From the NCBI GenBank assembly GCA_015075635.1, contig JABTUA010000002.1:2856708-2920707 (forward strand): a stretch of 64,000 nt of DNA. The letters are read 5' to 3'. The notes beneath the pieces are model-generated. The model worked only from the letters and a program-made list of their open reading frames with translations. It had not been told where the DNA came from and did no database searches. The stretch is from Polyangiaceae bacterium (GTDB lineage: Bacteria; Myxococcota_A; Polyangia; Polyangiales; Polyangiaceae). The translations under genes were made by a program, and so were the position numbers. Positions 37,707 through 46,434 of the stretch are shown piece after piece. Position 1 is the first letter of the stretch, and every line of letters begins with the position of its first letter.

Positions 37707-37765
37707 GTGCAAGCCTTTGCACTCGGCGCAAAGGCCTGCCCAGGGCCGGGTGCACGCGCTTGCAC
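37707..37765. promoter_or_regulatory. Two 16-bp dyad operators in a divergent promoter
   Basis: GTGCAAGCCTTTGCAC (37707-37722) and GTGCACGCGCTTGCAC (37750-37765) are near-palindromes sharing GTGCA-GC--TTGCAC, 43 bp apart (about four helical turns). A further inverted repeat, GCCTTTGC/GCAAAGGC, spans 37713-37735. All lie between the divergent lipoprotein genes at 37685 and 37861, so one dimeric regulator may control both. Confidence 0.6.
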
Positions 37766-37860
37766 GTTGGGGCCCATCCAGCGTGATTCCTGCGGGTTCG
37801 TGGCTGGCACGGGGCGTGCTGAAGGGAGCCACGAACCCGAACAGGAGAACACGAACGAAC

Positions 37861-40305
37861 ATGGTCCGCCCCGTCACCTACACCTCCTTGATCCTGATGG
37901 CTGCTCTCGTCACCGGCTGCGCCGGCGGCAGCGCCAGCAACGACCCCGTGCCCGGCGCCGTCGATCCGAGCTCGGACCACGACGGCGACGGCGTCATCGC
38001 CGCGAAGGATCGCTGCCCGGAGCTCAGCACCTCGAAGTGGGTCGATCAGGCCGGCTGCTCCGAGAGCCAGGACGGCGACGCCGACGGCCTGCCCACGGAT
38101 CAGGACCTGTGCCCGGGCACGCCCGCGGGCGAGGCGGTGGACGGCAACGGCTGCTCGGACTCGCAGAAATCCGGCGGCGCTGCGCCCGGGGAGGAGGCGA
38201 GCTCCGCCGAGTACGGTGCGGCCGCCAAGGACTGGACGGAAGCCAAGGACGGCGCCGTCGCAGACAACGGCTTCGCCACCTTCGTGCTCGACCCCAAAGG
38301 CAAGGTGCCCGCGGTGCTGCGCACGTTGGCAAAGAACGTCAAGAAGCTCGAGAACGGTTTCGAGCTCAGTGGTTCGGTGATGATCGAGGTCCCCGGCAAC
38401 CAGAGCGTCACGCTGGCCGAGGGCAAGCTGATGCTGAAGTACGACTCGACGAAGGGCGAAGGCCTCCAGAGCTTCGAAGGGACCGCCCGCCTGCCGTTCC
38501 CCAACCTGGGCTTCATGAGCGGCGTCGAGCTGGGCGACCTGGTCTACTGCTCCGTCGGCTGGGAGCTCGGCAAGGACATCGAGAACGTGGACGCTCCGCT
38601 GAAGGACGACCGGAAGTACTTCTACTTCACCTTCTCCGCTGGCCTCGACGCGAAGATCGGCTCGCTGAGCGTCTCGACGGCCGTGAACCAGAGCGCGACC
38701 ATGACGCTGGATCCCACGGATCCGGCGTTCTTCCTCCGCGCCTCGCTGGGCGGGCTGATGGGCCCGGTGGACGAGGCGAGCGTCGGCTTCTCGATCGGCG
38801 GGCACCTGCCCTTCACGCCCGAGAACACCTGGGGCCTCGACGCGCAGAAGGCCAGCTTCGACGGCCACATGTGGCTCGGCGGCAAGCTGAACCTGAACTT
38901 CGCCAAGATCCCCCTCGCCATCGGCGGCAACACCGTCGTGGACTTCGATCCGAACGACGACGGAAAGACCATGTTCCAGGGCGCTACCGACGGAGTCAAC
39001 TACGGCTCGAACTCCCAGGTGGACGTCAGCATCGACGCCAAGCTGCTCGCGTTCGAGATCCCCATCGCGCAGGCCACCACCGTCGCCCACGTGGGGCAGG
39101 ACGGCGCCTGGGCCATGTACAGCGGCAAGATCACGGCGGGCAACGGCTGGCTCGCCCAGCTCCCGATCAAGAACAGCGCGGAGCTGAAGGTGGCAGGCCT
39201 GGCCTCGAGCAAGCTCGAAGAGAGCTACTTCAAGGCGCAGGGCGACATGAGCCTCGACGCCGGCAAGCTCGGCGAGTGGACCGGCCTCGACCTCGACGAC
39301 CTGGCGATGGCCACCGCCAGCCTCGACATCGACGAGAACGGCGTGCTGATCAAGGGCAAGGCGACCACCAGCATCTCACCGCTAGTCGGCCTCTCCGGCA
39401 GCCTCGACGCCGTCGGCTACTTCAACGGAGACCCGAACGGTTGGTACGTCACCCTGGACGGTCGGCTCGCGGTCAAGAGCATCGACCTGGGCGCCGACGC
39501 GCACCTGTTGCTCGACAAGAACGGCATGTTCGTGAGCGGAAAGATGACGACCCCGGTCTCGCTCATCGAGATGAGCGGCAGCATCACCAAGAGCGGCGTG
39601 GATCTGACCGGCCACGCGGAGGTCGAGATCCCCATCGTGGCCGGCAAGGAGCTCGTGCAGTGGGTGACCGACGCGGCCGTCTGCGGCTACGAGACCGTCA
39701 CCGACGCGGCCGTCTGCGGCTACCAGACGGTGAAGGACGGCGCGCTCTGCGGCACCAAGGTCGTGACCGACGCGGCGCTGTGCGGCACCAAGACCGTCAC
39801 CGACGCGGCCGTCTGCGGCAGCCAATACGTCACCAGCGGCGCCATCTGCGGCTACAAGACCGTCACTTCGGCCACCCAGTGCGGCGTGGACTACTTCTCG
39901 GACGCGGCGCACTGCGGCTGGGACTGCGTCTCCAGCCTGTTCAAGAGCTGCTCGTGCAGCTTCCCCAAGACCTGCCAGGTGGCGACCAGCTGCTGGACCG
40001 CCAAGACCTGCACGGTGGCCGCGACCTGCAACGTCGCCAACACCTGCTCGGTGCCGGCCAGTTGCCAGAAGGTGAAGACCTGCGAGAAGAAGGTGATCGT
40101 CCCCGACTTCGACTACGGCACCTTCAAGGGCCAGGTCACGGTGAAGATCGGCAACGGCGGGCTCCACGGCGACGCGAGCGGCCAGTACTGCGCGACCGGC
40201 GGCAGCTGCACCACCATCGCGAGCGGCTCGGTGAAGATGACCAGCGCGGGCCCCGAGGCGTGCGTGAACGTCGCCGGCCTGGGGGAGTTCTGCGGCAAGA
40301 TCTGA
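37861..40305 (+). CDS. Large lipoprotein with TSP3, 11-residue and 6-residue Cys repeats
   Basis: 814 residues from ATG 37861, preceded by CAGGAGAAC. Lipobox ALVTGC. Residues ~35-110 are two thrombospondin type-3-like calcium repeats (DHDGDGVIAAKDRCPE, DGDADGLPTDQDLCP). Residues ~120-600 look like a large beta-rich domain with repeated strands and no family I can name. At ~602-690 there are eight tandem 11-residue units of the type VTDAAVCGYET. At 705-741 come six exact hexapeptide units with Cys at the first position (CQVATS, CWTAKT, CTVAAT, CNVANT, CSVPAS, CQKVKT). A short Gly/Cys-rich domain ends the protein. Regular Cys spacing suggests a solenoid or rod at the surface. Confidence 0.85.
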   Translation: MVRPVTYTSLILMAALVTGCAGGSASNDPVPGAVDPSSDHDGDGVIAAKDRCPELSTSKWVDQAGCSESQDGDADGLPTDQDLCPGTPAGEAVDGNGCSDSQKSGGAAPGEEASSAEYGAAAKDWTEAKDGAVADNGFATFVLDPKGKVPAVLRTLAKNVKKLENGFELSGSVMIEVPGNQSVTLAEGKLMLKYDSTKGEGLQSFEGTARLPFPNLGFMSGVELGDLVYCSVGWELGKDIENVDAPLKDDRKYFYFTFSAGLDAKIGSLSVSTAVNQSATMTLDPTDPAFFLRASLGGLMGPVDEASVGFSIGGHLPFTPENTWGLDAQKASFDGHMWLGGKLNLNFAKIPLAIGGNTVVDFDPNDDGKTMFQGATDGVNYGSNSQVDVSIDAKLLAFEIPIAQATTVAHVGQDGAWAMYSGKITAGNGWLAQLPIKNSAELKVAGLASSKLEESYFKAQGDMSLDAGKLGEWTGLDLDDLAMATASLDIDENGVLIKGKATTSISPLVGLSGSLDAVGYFNGDPNGWYVTLDGRLAVKSIDLGADAHLLLDKNGMFVSGKMTTPVSLIEMSGSITKSGVDLTGHAEVEIPIVAGKELVQWVTDAAVCGYETVTDAAVCGYQTVKDGALCGTKVVTDAALCGTKTVTDAAVCGSQYVTSGAICGYKTVTSATQCGVDYFSDAAHCGWDCVSSLFKSCSCSFPKTCQVATSCWTAKTCTVAATCNVANTCSVPASCQKVKTCEKKVIVPDFDYGTFKGQVTVKIGNGGLHGDASGQYCATGGSCTTIASGSVKMTSAGPEACVNVAGLGEFCGKI

Positions 40306-40372
40306 AGCGAGCACGCCGAGCGCGCCGAGCGCCGGTTCCCGAGAGGGGGCCGGCGTTCGACGCGTTCGCGCC

Positions 40373-41533
40373 TCAGGTCTTGGTCCGGCGCAGCACGTAG
40401 CCCGCTCCGCCGATGGTCGCAGTCCAGTAGACGTGGCTGTCGTCCACCACGATCGTGCCCGGGGTGCCGGCGGCATTCGCCAACACGGTGGGCTGCGCGC
40501 ATCCGGCCATCGCGCAACGACTCACACGATTCGTGCTCTCGAGGACGAACACTGTCAGATCGTCGGCCGCGATGCCAACTGGAGAGCTCAAGAAGGTATT
40601 CGGCGTGAGGTCCGTGGGGATCATGGAGCAGCCGCTGAGAGCGCACTTCTTCAACGGGCTCGGGTTCAGGTCGTGCACCGAGAACATCGTGTCCGCTGCC
40701 GGATTGGTGGTGATGGACGCCACGTTGGGGTTACCCTGGATCAGGTTGGGCTGCCCGGCCGCGCAGTCCGTAGCATTGCACGACTTGATGTAGCCCTGCG
40801 ACGGGACGCTCCAGTACACGGAGCCCGTCACGCTCGAGTAGGCCAGCCCTCCGACCGCACCTTGGGCCGTGATCATCAGCACGCAGTTCGCACCGGAGTG
40901 CTCGCAGCGGCGGATGGCATTGGTGGCGTCCGTGTAGAAGACGTGCGTCGGGCTGGCCGCCACGTGATCCGGCGCGTTCTGCCCCGTCGCGATCGGCGTC
41001 GGGCTCCCGCACGGCAGACCACAGGTCATCACGGAGCCCGAGGTGTTCACGGCGTTGTTCGTCCAGAACAGCTTGGCACCACTTCGCGCGAACCGGCGCG
41101 GCAGGTTCTGATTCGACGCGAGCGGGGTGGGGGCACCGGTGCAACCCGTCTTCGGACAGCTCAGCACCTGCCCTGGGTTGTCGAAGGTCGTGAAGTACAC
41201 GTTCGCGTCGTGCGCGATCAGCCCGAACGGCTTCGTGAGTCCCTTCGCGACCACTTCCACGTCACAAGGCACCGGACCGGCGTCGCATCCCGGCCCGCCT
41301 CCGCTGCCGCCGGCTCCGCCTCCGCCCGTTCCGCCGGTCGGGGTCGAGCCCCCCGAGCCCGCCGCACCGCCACTGCTCGCGTCGGCGCCTGCGCTTCCGC
41401 CACTTCCTCCGCCGCCACCGGCCCCCGCGGTGGCCCCGCTCCCGCTGCTCCCACCGCTGCCCTGCACCGTGGTCTCACTGCTGCAAGCAACGCCGGACAG
41501 ACACAAGGGAAGGACGAGCGCGAGCAATCTCAT
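40373..41533 (-). CDS. Lipoprotein with Gly-rich linker and beta-propeller-like domain
   Basis: 386 residues from ATG 41533. Lipobox LSGVAC, then ~70 residues of Gly/Ser/Ala linker. The ~280-residue C-terminal domain has about six blades with a recurring pattern: a hydrophobic strand with VYFTT/LFWTN/VFYTD/VYWSV/VYWTA, followed by a C-x-x-x-x-C pair (SCPKTGC, TCGLPCG, RCEHSGANC, SCNATDC, KCALSGC, RCAMAGC). This resembles NHL/YncE-like propellers often found in Polyangiales lipoproteins. Probably a binding protein; ligand unknown. Divergent from the GGAPS-repeat gene. Confidence 0.85.
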   Translation of the reverse strand: MRLLALVLPLCLSGVACSSETTVQGSGGSSGSGATAGAGGGGGSGGSAGADASSGGAAGSGGSTPTGGTGGGGAGGSGGGPGCDAGPVPCDVEVVAKGLTKPFGLIAHDANVYFTTFDNPGQVLSCPKTGCTGAPTPLASNQNLPRRFARSGAKLFWTNNAVNTSGSVMTCGLPCGSPTPIATGQNAPDHVAASPTHVFYTDATNAIRRCEHSGANCVLMITAQGAVGGLAYSSVTGSVYWSVPSQGYIKSCNATDCAAGQPNLIQGNPNVASITTNPAADTMFSVHDLNPSPLKKCALSGCSMIPTDLTPNTFLSSPVGIAADDLTVFVLESTNRVSRCAMAGCAQPTVLANAAGTPGTIVVDDSHVYWTATIGGAGYVLRRTKT

Positions 41534-41617
41534 GGTGCACCCCGGGGGAACCCAAGGTAGCACGACTACGTCCTCGGGACGTGCGCACATGCCGTGGCCT
41601 TGGTACCCTCACGAGCC

Positions 41618-42166
41618 GTGAGCGCATTTCGTCGAGCGGTCGTCGTCACCTGCCTGGCGTCCGGGTTCCTGGCGTGCAGCTCCACGAGCACCAACGAAGG
41701 TCCCAACGCCAAGGGCGGCAGCGCCGGGTCGGGCGCGAGCTCCGGGAGCGGCGGTGCTCCGAGTGGTGGAGCACCGAGCGGCGGTGCTCCGAGTGGTGGA
41801 GCACCGAGCGGCGGTGCTCCGAGTGGTGGAGCACCGAGCGGCGGCGCCGCCGGAGGACCGGGTTCCGGCGGCGGCACCTCCGATGCCGGCTGCGCCGGAG
41901 TCTGCAACGTCCTCACGGTCTGCTGCGCGAGCCTCGTCGAGGGCGACTTGGCCCCGATCCACGCCGCCGCCGACGCACAGGGCGTCTGCGACGCCGGATC
42001 GCCCTGTGAGACCCCGTGCGACGAGCTGTGCAAAAACCCGAGCGTCGAGGCCGTCTCGAAGTGTGTCCTGTGCATGGGCGCCCAGAGCATTCCGCTAGAC
42101 TGTGGCGCGGGCACGAGTTGCGTGACCTTCAAGGACTGCCTGGGCCCCGACTGCGCTCCAAAGTGA
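41618..42166 (+). CDS. GGAPS-repeat lipoprotein
   Basis: 182 residues from GTG 41618; GTG 41594 would add 8 residues. TACCCT (41604-41609) lies 8 bases before GTG 41618 and may be the -10 box. Signal peptide and GFLAC lipobox, a low-complexity region with six GGAPS units, then a ~90-residue domain with ten cysteines (CAGVCNVLTVCCASLV, CETPCDELCKN, KCVLCMG, CVTFKDCLGPDC). The Cys pattern suggests helical hairpins locked by disulfides. Function unknown. Confidence 0.8.
   Translation: MSAFRRAVVVTCLASGFLACSSTSTNEGPNAKGGSAGSGASSGSGGAPSGGAPSGGAPSGGAPSGGAPSGGAPSGGAAGGPGSGGGTSDAGCAGVCNVLTVCCASLVEGDLAPIHAAADAQGVCDAGSPCETPCDELCKNPSVEAVSKCVLCMGAQSIPLDCGAGTSCVTFKDCLGPDCAPK
41746..41835. repeat. Three 30-bp tandem repeats with internal palindrome
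   Basis: Three identical units encode GGAPSGGAPS. Within each unit GGTGCTCC and GGAGCACC are perfect inverted repeats because the two halves use different synonymous codons (GGT GCT CCG AGT, then GGT GGA GCA CCG AGC). Confidence 0.8.
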
Positions 42167-42172
42167 GCTCGC

Positions 42173-42820
42173 CTACCAATCCAGCGCAGCAGGACGCAGG
42201 ACACCGCTCGCCAGCGAGACTCCGCTCGCCGTGCGCGTCGTCCCGCTCGCGGTCTGGTAGGTGCCGTTTCGGAACACGTTGCCGTAGTCGTCGGGAGTGG
42301 GCGCTGCGTGCGTGAGCGAGATGCTCTTCACGCCCGAGACGGGCAGCGCCATGAGCTCGCTGGTCTCGAGTCTCCCGTTGGCGTCGGCATCGGTGAAGAC
42401 GCTCGCCGTCGGCCAGGCGGGATCGGCGGCGCTCAGCATGCCGTCGCCGTTGGCGTCGAGCAGGGTGAGCAGGTGCCAGCTGTCCCGAATCGTCACCTTG
42501 CCGCTCGCGGTCCCGAGCTCGGTTCCTCCCCGAACGAGCTGGTTGCCTTTCAGGGCGGGCCCGTGCGGGCTTCGCCAGTCGTAGCCTTTTTGGCGTAGCG
42601 CGGTCGCGTCGATGACCAAGAAGGAGTCGTCGCTCGAGGCTTTGGTCCAGCGCAGGGTCAGCGTCGGCCCGAAGAGCGACGTGGTGGTCTGCCCTCCGAG
42701 GTCGATGCCGTTGCCAACGAGGTCCAACACCATCGGCGTCGCGGTGGGAGCTCCCGCCGCGCTTGCGGAATCGACGGCCACCACTGCGAGCAGGGTGACC
42801 AGGTACGGTGTGATCCTCAT
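42173..42820 (-). CDS. Secreted EF-hand-like protein
   Basis: 215 residues from ATG 42820 with a cleavable-type signal peptide (MRITPYLVTLLAVVAVDSASA) and no lipobox. TPMVLDLVGNGIDL opens the mature part. Two calcium-loop candidates follow: LDANGDGMLSAADPAW and DADANGRLETSEL, then SGVKSISLTHA. The order and spacing mirror the C-terminal half of the lipoprotein at 6956-8296 (LDRNGNGRIDDGGE, DSDQDGAITPADA, GVTRIELGF). Likely a calcium-stabilised surface or extracellular protein. Divergent from the small Cys-rich gene at 42994. Confidence 0.85.
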   Translation of the reverse strand: MRITPYLVTLLAVVAVDSASAAGAPTATPMVLDLVGNGIDLGGQTTTSLFGPTLTLRWTKASSDDSFLVIDATALRQKGYDWRSPHGPALKGNQLVRGGTELGTASGKVTIRDSWHLLTLLDANGDGMLSAADPAWPTASVFTDADANGRLETSELMALPVSGVKSISLTHAAPTPDDYGNVFRNGTYQTASGTTRTASGVSLASGVLRPAALDW

Positions 42821-42993
42821 GGGGACTTTGGGGGCAAGACACGTACCCACCCACGCCAGCCCTAATCGTGCGGAAAGCCCCAGGACGCGCGCACCGCTTG
42901 CGCGGGGCGCTCTGAACGAGCGAATCCCTGGCGCGCGCGGCCGGGGCTGGCTCTGGTCCCGACTCGCTGTATCGTCCGGTCCCGGAGGTGCTC

Positions 42994-43266
42994 TTGAAGG
43001 TCCGAATCGTCTGCGCTCTGCTCGTGTCGTTGGTGGGAGTGGCGTGTGCTGCATCGCCGACACCGGCACCCAGCCCACCGGAGCGGCCAACGGGACCCGG
43101 CGATGAGCCCGCGACGACCGAGCCTGGCACCCCGGGCGGCGAGTCGGGAGCCTGCAACCGGGATCAGGTGTGCGCGCAGGTGCTGACCTGCCTGAACGGC
43201 CAGCAGTATCCCACCGCGTGCGGACCGTCGAACTGCGACGAGCCCATCGGGCCCTGTTCCGAGTGA
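42994..43266 (+). CDS. Small Kazal-like Cys-rich lipoprotein
   Basis: 90 residues from TTG 42994, which has GGAGG five bases upstream; GTG 42988 is an alternative. MKVRIVCALLVSLVGVAC gives a lipoprotein signal. After a Pro/Thr/Gly-rich linker the last ~38 residues have six cysteines (CNRDQVCAQVLTC, YPTACGPSNC, IGPC) in an arrangement reminiscent of short Kazal-type protease-inhibitor domains. The assignment is weak; it may be any small disulfide-stabilised domain. Confidence 0.65.
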   Translation: MKVRIVCALLVSLVGVACAASPTPAPSPPERPTGPGDEPATTEPGTPGGESGACNRDQVCAQVLTCLNGQQYPTACGPSNCDEPIGPCSE

Positions 43267-43270
43267 CGCC

Positions 43271-45730
43271 ATGTCCGACCCGGTCTTGCCGCAGCATGCG
43301 CGCGTCGTCGTGATCGGCGGCGGCGTCATCGGCTGCTCCGTCGCCTACCACCTGGCCCAACTGGGCTTCGGCGAGATCTTGCTGCTGGAGCGCGATCGCG
43401 TCACCTCGGGGACCACCTGGCACGCGGCCGGGTTGATGGTGACGTTCGGCTCCACCTCCGAGACCTCGACGGAGATGCGCAAATACACCCGCGATCTCTA
43501 CAGCCGGCTGGAAGCCGAGACGGGGCTCGCCACCGGCTTCGAGCCGGTCGGCTTCATCGAGCTCGCCACCGAGCCGGATCGCCTCGAGGAGTACCGCCGG
43601 GTCGCCGCCTTCAACCGGCACTGCGGCGTGGATGTGCACGAGATCTCCGGCCGAGAGGTGAAGGAGCTCTTTCCGCTCGCCAAGACGGACGACGTGCTGG
43701 CGGGCTTCTACGTGAAGGGCGACGGGCGGGTGAACCCCGTGGACGTGACCATGGCCCTGGCCAAGGGCGCTCGGCTGAAGGGCGCCATGGTCATCGAAGG
43801 CGTCACCGTCACGGGGCTCCTCACGAAGCGCGGCGTGGTGACCGGCGTTTCGACCGACCGCGGCGACGTTCAGGCGGAGTACGTCGTCAACTGCGCCGGC
43901 ATGTGGGCGCGCCAGCTGGCCGAGAAGTCCGGCGTGAACGTGCCGCTGCAGGCAGCCGAGCACTACTACCTGATCACCGACAAGGTGCCGGGCCTCGACA
44001 AGTCGTTCCCGGTGATCGAGGACCCGGCCTCCCACGGCTACTACCGCGAGGAGGTCGGCGGGCTGATGATCGGCCTGTTCGAGCCGGTCTGCGCTCCGTG
44101 GAAGGTCGAGGGAGTGCCGGACGACTTTTCGTTCGGCGAGATCACCCCGGACTGGGACCGCATGGGTCCGTACGTCGAGAAGGCGATGCAGCGCGTGCCC
44201 ATCTCGCTCGAGGTCGGTATCCGCAAGTTCTTCTGCGGACCGGAGAGCTTCACGCCGGATCTCTTGCCCGTGGTGGGCGAGGCGCCGGAGCTCCGGAACT
44301 ACTTCGTTGCCGCCGGGCTGAACTCCATCGGCATCCTGACCGGCGGCGGCCTGGGCCGGGTCGTGGCCCACTGGATCGCGAACGGCCGTCCCGACGTCGA
44401 CGTCACCGGCATGAACATCGACCGCCTGCACGGCTACCAGGCGAACCCCGAGTACCGGCGCACGCGGACCGTCGAGTCGCTGGGCATGGTCTACCAGTGC
44501 CACTATCCGACCCGCTCCATGTTGACCGCCCGGGGCGCGAAGAAGTCCGCCATCTACGATCGGCTCGCGGCGCGCGGCGCCTACTTCCGCGACGTGAGCG
44601 GCTGGGAGGGCGCGGACTGGTACGCGCCGGAGGGCGCGGAGCCCAAGGTCGAGAAGCTCTCCTGGGGCCGGCAGAGCTGGTTCGAGTACTGGGCAGCGGA
44701 GCACCGCGCCACGCGGGAGGGCGTGATCCTGATGGACATGTCCTTCATGGCGAAGTTCTGGGTCGAGGGCCGCGACGCCGGGCGCTTCCTGAGCTTCCTC
44801 TCCGCCAACGACGTGGACGGGCCGAGCGGCCTCATCACCTACACGCAGTGGCTGAACGCCGGCGGCACCCTCGAGGCGGATCTGACCGTCACCAAGCTCG
44901 GCGACGAGCGCTACTGGGTGGTGGCCTCGGACACCGCTCATCGTCACGTGCTCACCTGGATGCGCCGCCACGTCCCGGAGGGCGCGCAGACCTTCGTCAG
45001 CGACGTGACCTCCGGCTACGCGCAAATCAACGTCCAGGGGCCCCGCTCGCGGGAGCTGATGCAGGCTGTGACGACGGCGGATCTGTCGAACGAGGCGTTC
45101 CCGTTCCGCTCGGCCCGCGAGATCGACATCGGCTTCGCCCGCGCGCTTTGCGTGCGCATCACCTACCTGGGCGAGCTGGGCTACGAGCTCTACATCCCCA
45201 CCGAGCAAGCGACGCACGTCTACGACCGACTGGTCGAGGCGGGGAAGCGCTTGGAGCTACGGCACGCCGGCCTGAAGGCGCTGGCCAGCCTGCGCATGGA
45301 GAAGGGCTACCGCGACTACGGCCACGACATCGACAACACCGACTCGGTGCTGGAGGCGGGGCTCGGCTTCGCCGTCGCGCTGGACAAGCCCGGCGGCTTC
45401 CTGGGCCGCGAGGCGGTGCTGGCCAAGAAGGCGGAGGGCCCGCTCCGCCGCCGCATCGTGCAGATCCTGGTGACGGACCCCGAGCCGCTGATGTTCCACG
45501 CGGAGGTCGTGTTTCGCAGCGGCAAGCCCGTCGGCTACATCCGCGCTGCGTCTTACGGGCACACGCTCGGCGGCGCCGTGGGGCTGGCGATGATCGAGGC
45601 GGGGGAGCCGGTCACACAGGCCTACTTGGACGACGGCAAGTGGGAGGTGGACATCGCCGGCAGACTGTACCCGGCCGTCGCCTCGATGAAGCCGCTGTAC
45701 GACCCGGGAATGAAGCGCGTGAGGGCCTAG
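43271..45730 (+). CDS. Dimethylglycine/sarcosine dehydrogenase-like flavoprotein with GcvT domain
   Basis: 819 residues. The N-terminal ~400 form a DAO-type FAD domain: VVVIGGGVIGCSVAYHLAQLG, and TSGTTWHAAGLM with the His that carries covalent FAD in dimethylglycine dehydrogenase; LNSIGILTGGGLGRVVAHWI follows. A FAO-type linker domain and a C-terminal aminomethyltransferase (GCV_T) domain follow, with LMDMSFMAKFWVEGRDA, YTQWLNAGGTLEADLTV, ELGYELYIPTE and SLRMEKGYRDYGHDIDNTDS. The family demethylates N-methylated glycines and passes the one-carbon unit to tetrahydrofolate, or releases formaldehyde. The exact substrate cannot be read. Its stop overlaps the convergent isomerase stop by 3 bases. 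Confidence 0.93.
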   Translation: MSDPVLPQHARVVVIGGGVIGCSVAYHLAQLGFGEILLLERDRVTSGTTWHAAGLMVTFGSTSETSTEMRKYTRDLYSRLEAETGLATGFEPVGFIELATEPDRLEEYRRVAAFNRHCGVDVHEISGREVKELFPLAKTDDVLAGFYVKGDGRVNPVDVTMALAKGARLKGAMVIEGVTVTGLLTKRGVVTGVSTDRGDVQAEYVVNCAGMWARQLAEKSGVNVPLQAAEHYYLITDKVPGLDKSFPVIEDPASHGYYREEVGGLMIGLFEPVCAPWKVEGVPDDFSFGEITPDWDRMGPYVEKAMQRVPISLEVGIRKFFCGPESFTPDLLPVVGEAPELRNYFVAAGLNSIGILTGGGLGRVVAHWIANGRPDVDVTGMNIDRLHGYQANPEYRRTRTVESLGMVYQCHYPTRSMLTARGAKKSAIYDRLAARGAYFRDVSGWEGADWYAPEGAEPKVEKLSWGRQSWFEYWAAEHRATREGVILMDMSFMAKFWVEGRDAGRFLSFLSANDVDGPSGLITYTQWLNAGGTLEADLTVTKLGDERYWVVASDTAHRHVLTWMRRHVPEGAQTFVSDVTSGYAQINVQGPRSRELMQAVTTADLSNEAFPFRSAREIDIGFARALCVRITYLGELGYELYIPTEQATHVYDRLVEAGKRLELRHAGLKALASLRMEKGYRDYGHDIDNTDSVLEAGLGFAVALDKPGGFLGREAVLAKKAEGPLRRRIVQILVTDPEPLMFHAEVVFRSGKPVGYIRAASYGHTLGGAVGLAMIEAGEPVTQAYLDDGKWEVDIAGRLYPAVASMKPLYDPGMKRVRA

Positions 45731-46371
45731 CTCCTGCGCACGGCCTGCGCCGGCAGCGCTGCCCAGCGCTCCAGCAGATCGACCGGCACAGGGTCAGCGC
45801 CGGAGAGGAAGCGCTCGAGGTGCGGGAGCGAGTCCGTGCCCCAGAACAGCTCGGCACCGACGGCCGCGGTGGGGACGCCGAACACGCCGAGCGCGATGGC
45901 ACGCTCGGTCTGCTCGCGCACGCGCTGCTTGGCGTCCGGCTCGGCGGCGCGGCCCAGGAGCTCCCTCGGTAGGCCGGCGGCCGCCAGAATCTCCGCGACC
46001 ACGGCCGGCTCCACCACCGCCCGGCGCTCCGCCCAGGTCGCGCGGAAGAGCGCCGAGATCAGCGCACGGCGCTCGCTGGGCGACATCGGCAGGGAGCTGA
46101 GCCTGAGCGCCAAGAGCGGGTTGAACGGGTGCGCGAACGGCGCGTCGATGGGCACGGAGAAGTCGTGGGCGATGCGCACCACGTCCTTCATCAAGTAACG
46201 CCGGCGAGCCGGGACCTCCGCCGGACCTCGGGTGCCGTGGGCCTGAAGCAGCCCGGCGAACAGCACGGGAACCGGCTCCAGGTCTCGCCCATGCCGGTCC
46301 GCGATTTCCAGCACGCGCCACCACGCCAGGTAAGCGTAGGGGGAGATGAAGTCGAAGAAGAAGGTCACCAC
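45727..46371 (-). CDS. DsbA-fold 2-hydroxychromene-2-carboxylate isomerase family protein
   Basis: 214 residues from GTG 46371. MVTFFFDFISPYAYLAWWRV carries the SPYAYLA element of the GST-kappa/HCCA isomerase group (Ser replaces the thioredoxin CxxC). Helical segments with RYLMKDVVRIAHDFSVPI and the cis-Pro region GVFGVPTAAVGAELFWGTDSL complete the fold. The group uses glutathione for isomerisation of aromatic catabolites or unknown substrates. TAGGCT lies 7 bases upstream of the GTG, suggesting a leaderless transcript. The upstream lipoprotein gene at 46435 is divergent. Confidence 0.9.
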   Translation of the reverse strand: MVTFFFDFISPYAYLAWWRVLEIADRHGRDLEPVPVLFAGLLQAHGTRGPAEVPARRRYLMKDVVRIAHDFSVPIDAPFAHPFNPLLALRLSSLPMSPSERRALISALFRATWAERRAVVEPAVVAEILAAAGLPRELLGRAAEPDAKQRVREQTERAIALGVFGVPTAAVGAELFWGTDSLPHLERFLSGADPVPVDLLERWAALPAQAVRRS

Positions 46372-46434
46372 GCGCGAGAGCCTAGCGCACCTGCGCTCAG
46401 GAACATTGTCGCCGCGCCTTCCGTACCAGGGGCC

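Noticed and set aside
42821..45217. Minus-strand frame covering the dehydrogenase gene and joined to the EF-hand protein
   Set aside because: The plus-strand flavoprotein has all family motifs. The minus-strand protein has its own ATG and signal peptide at 42820.
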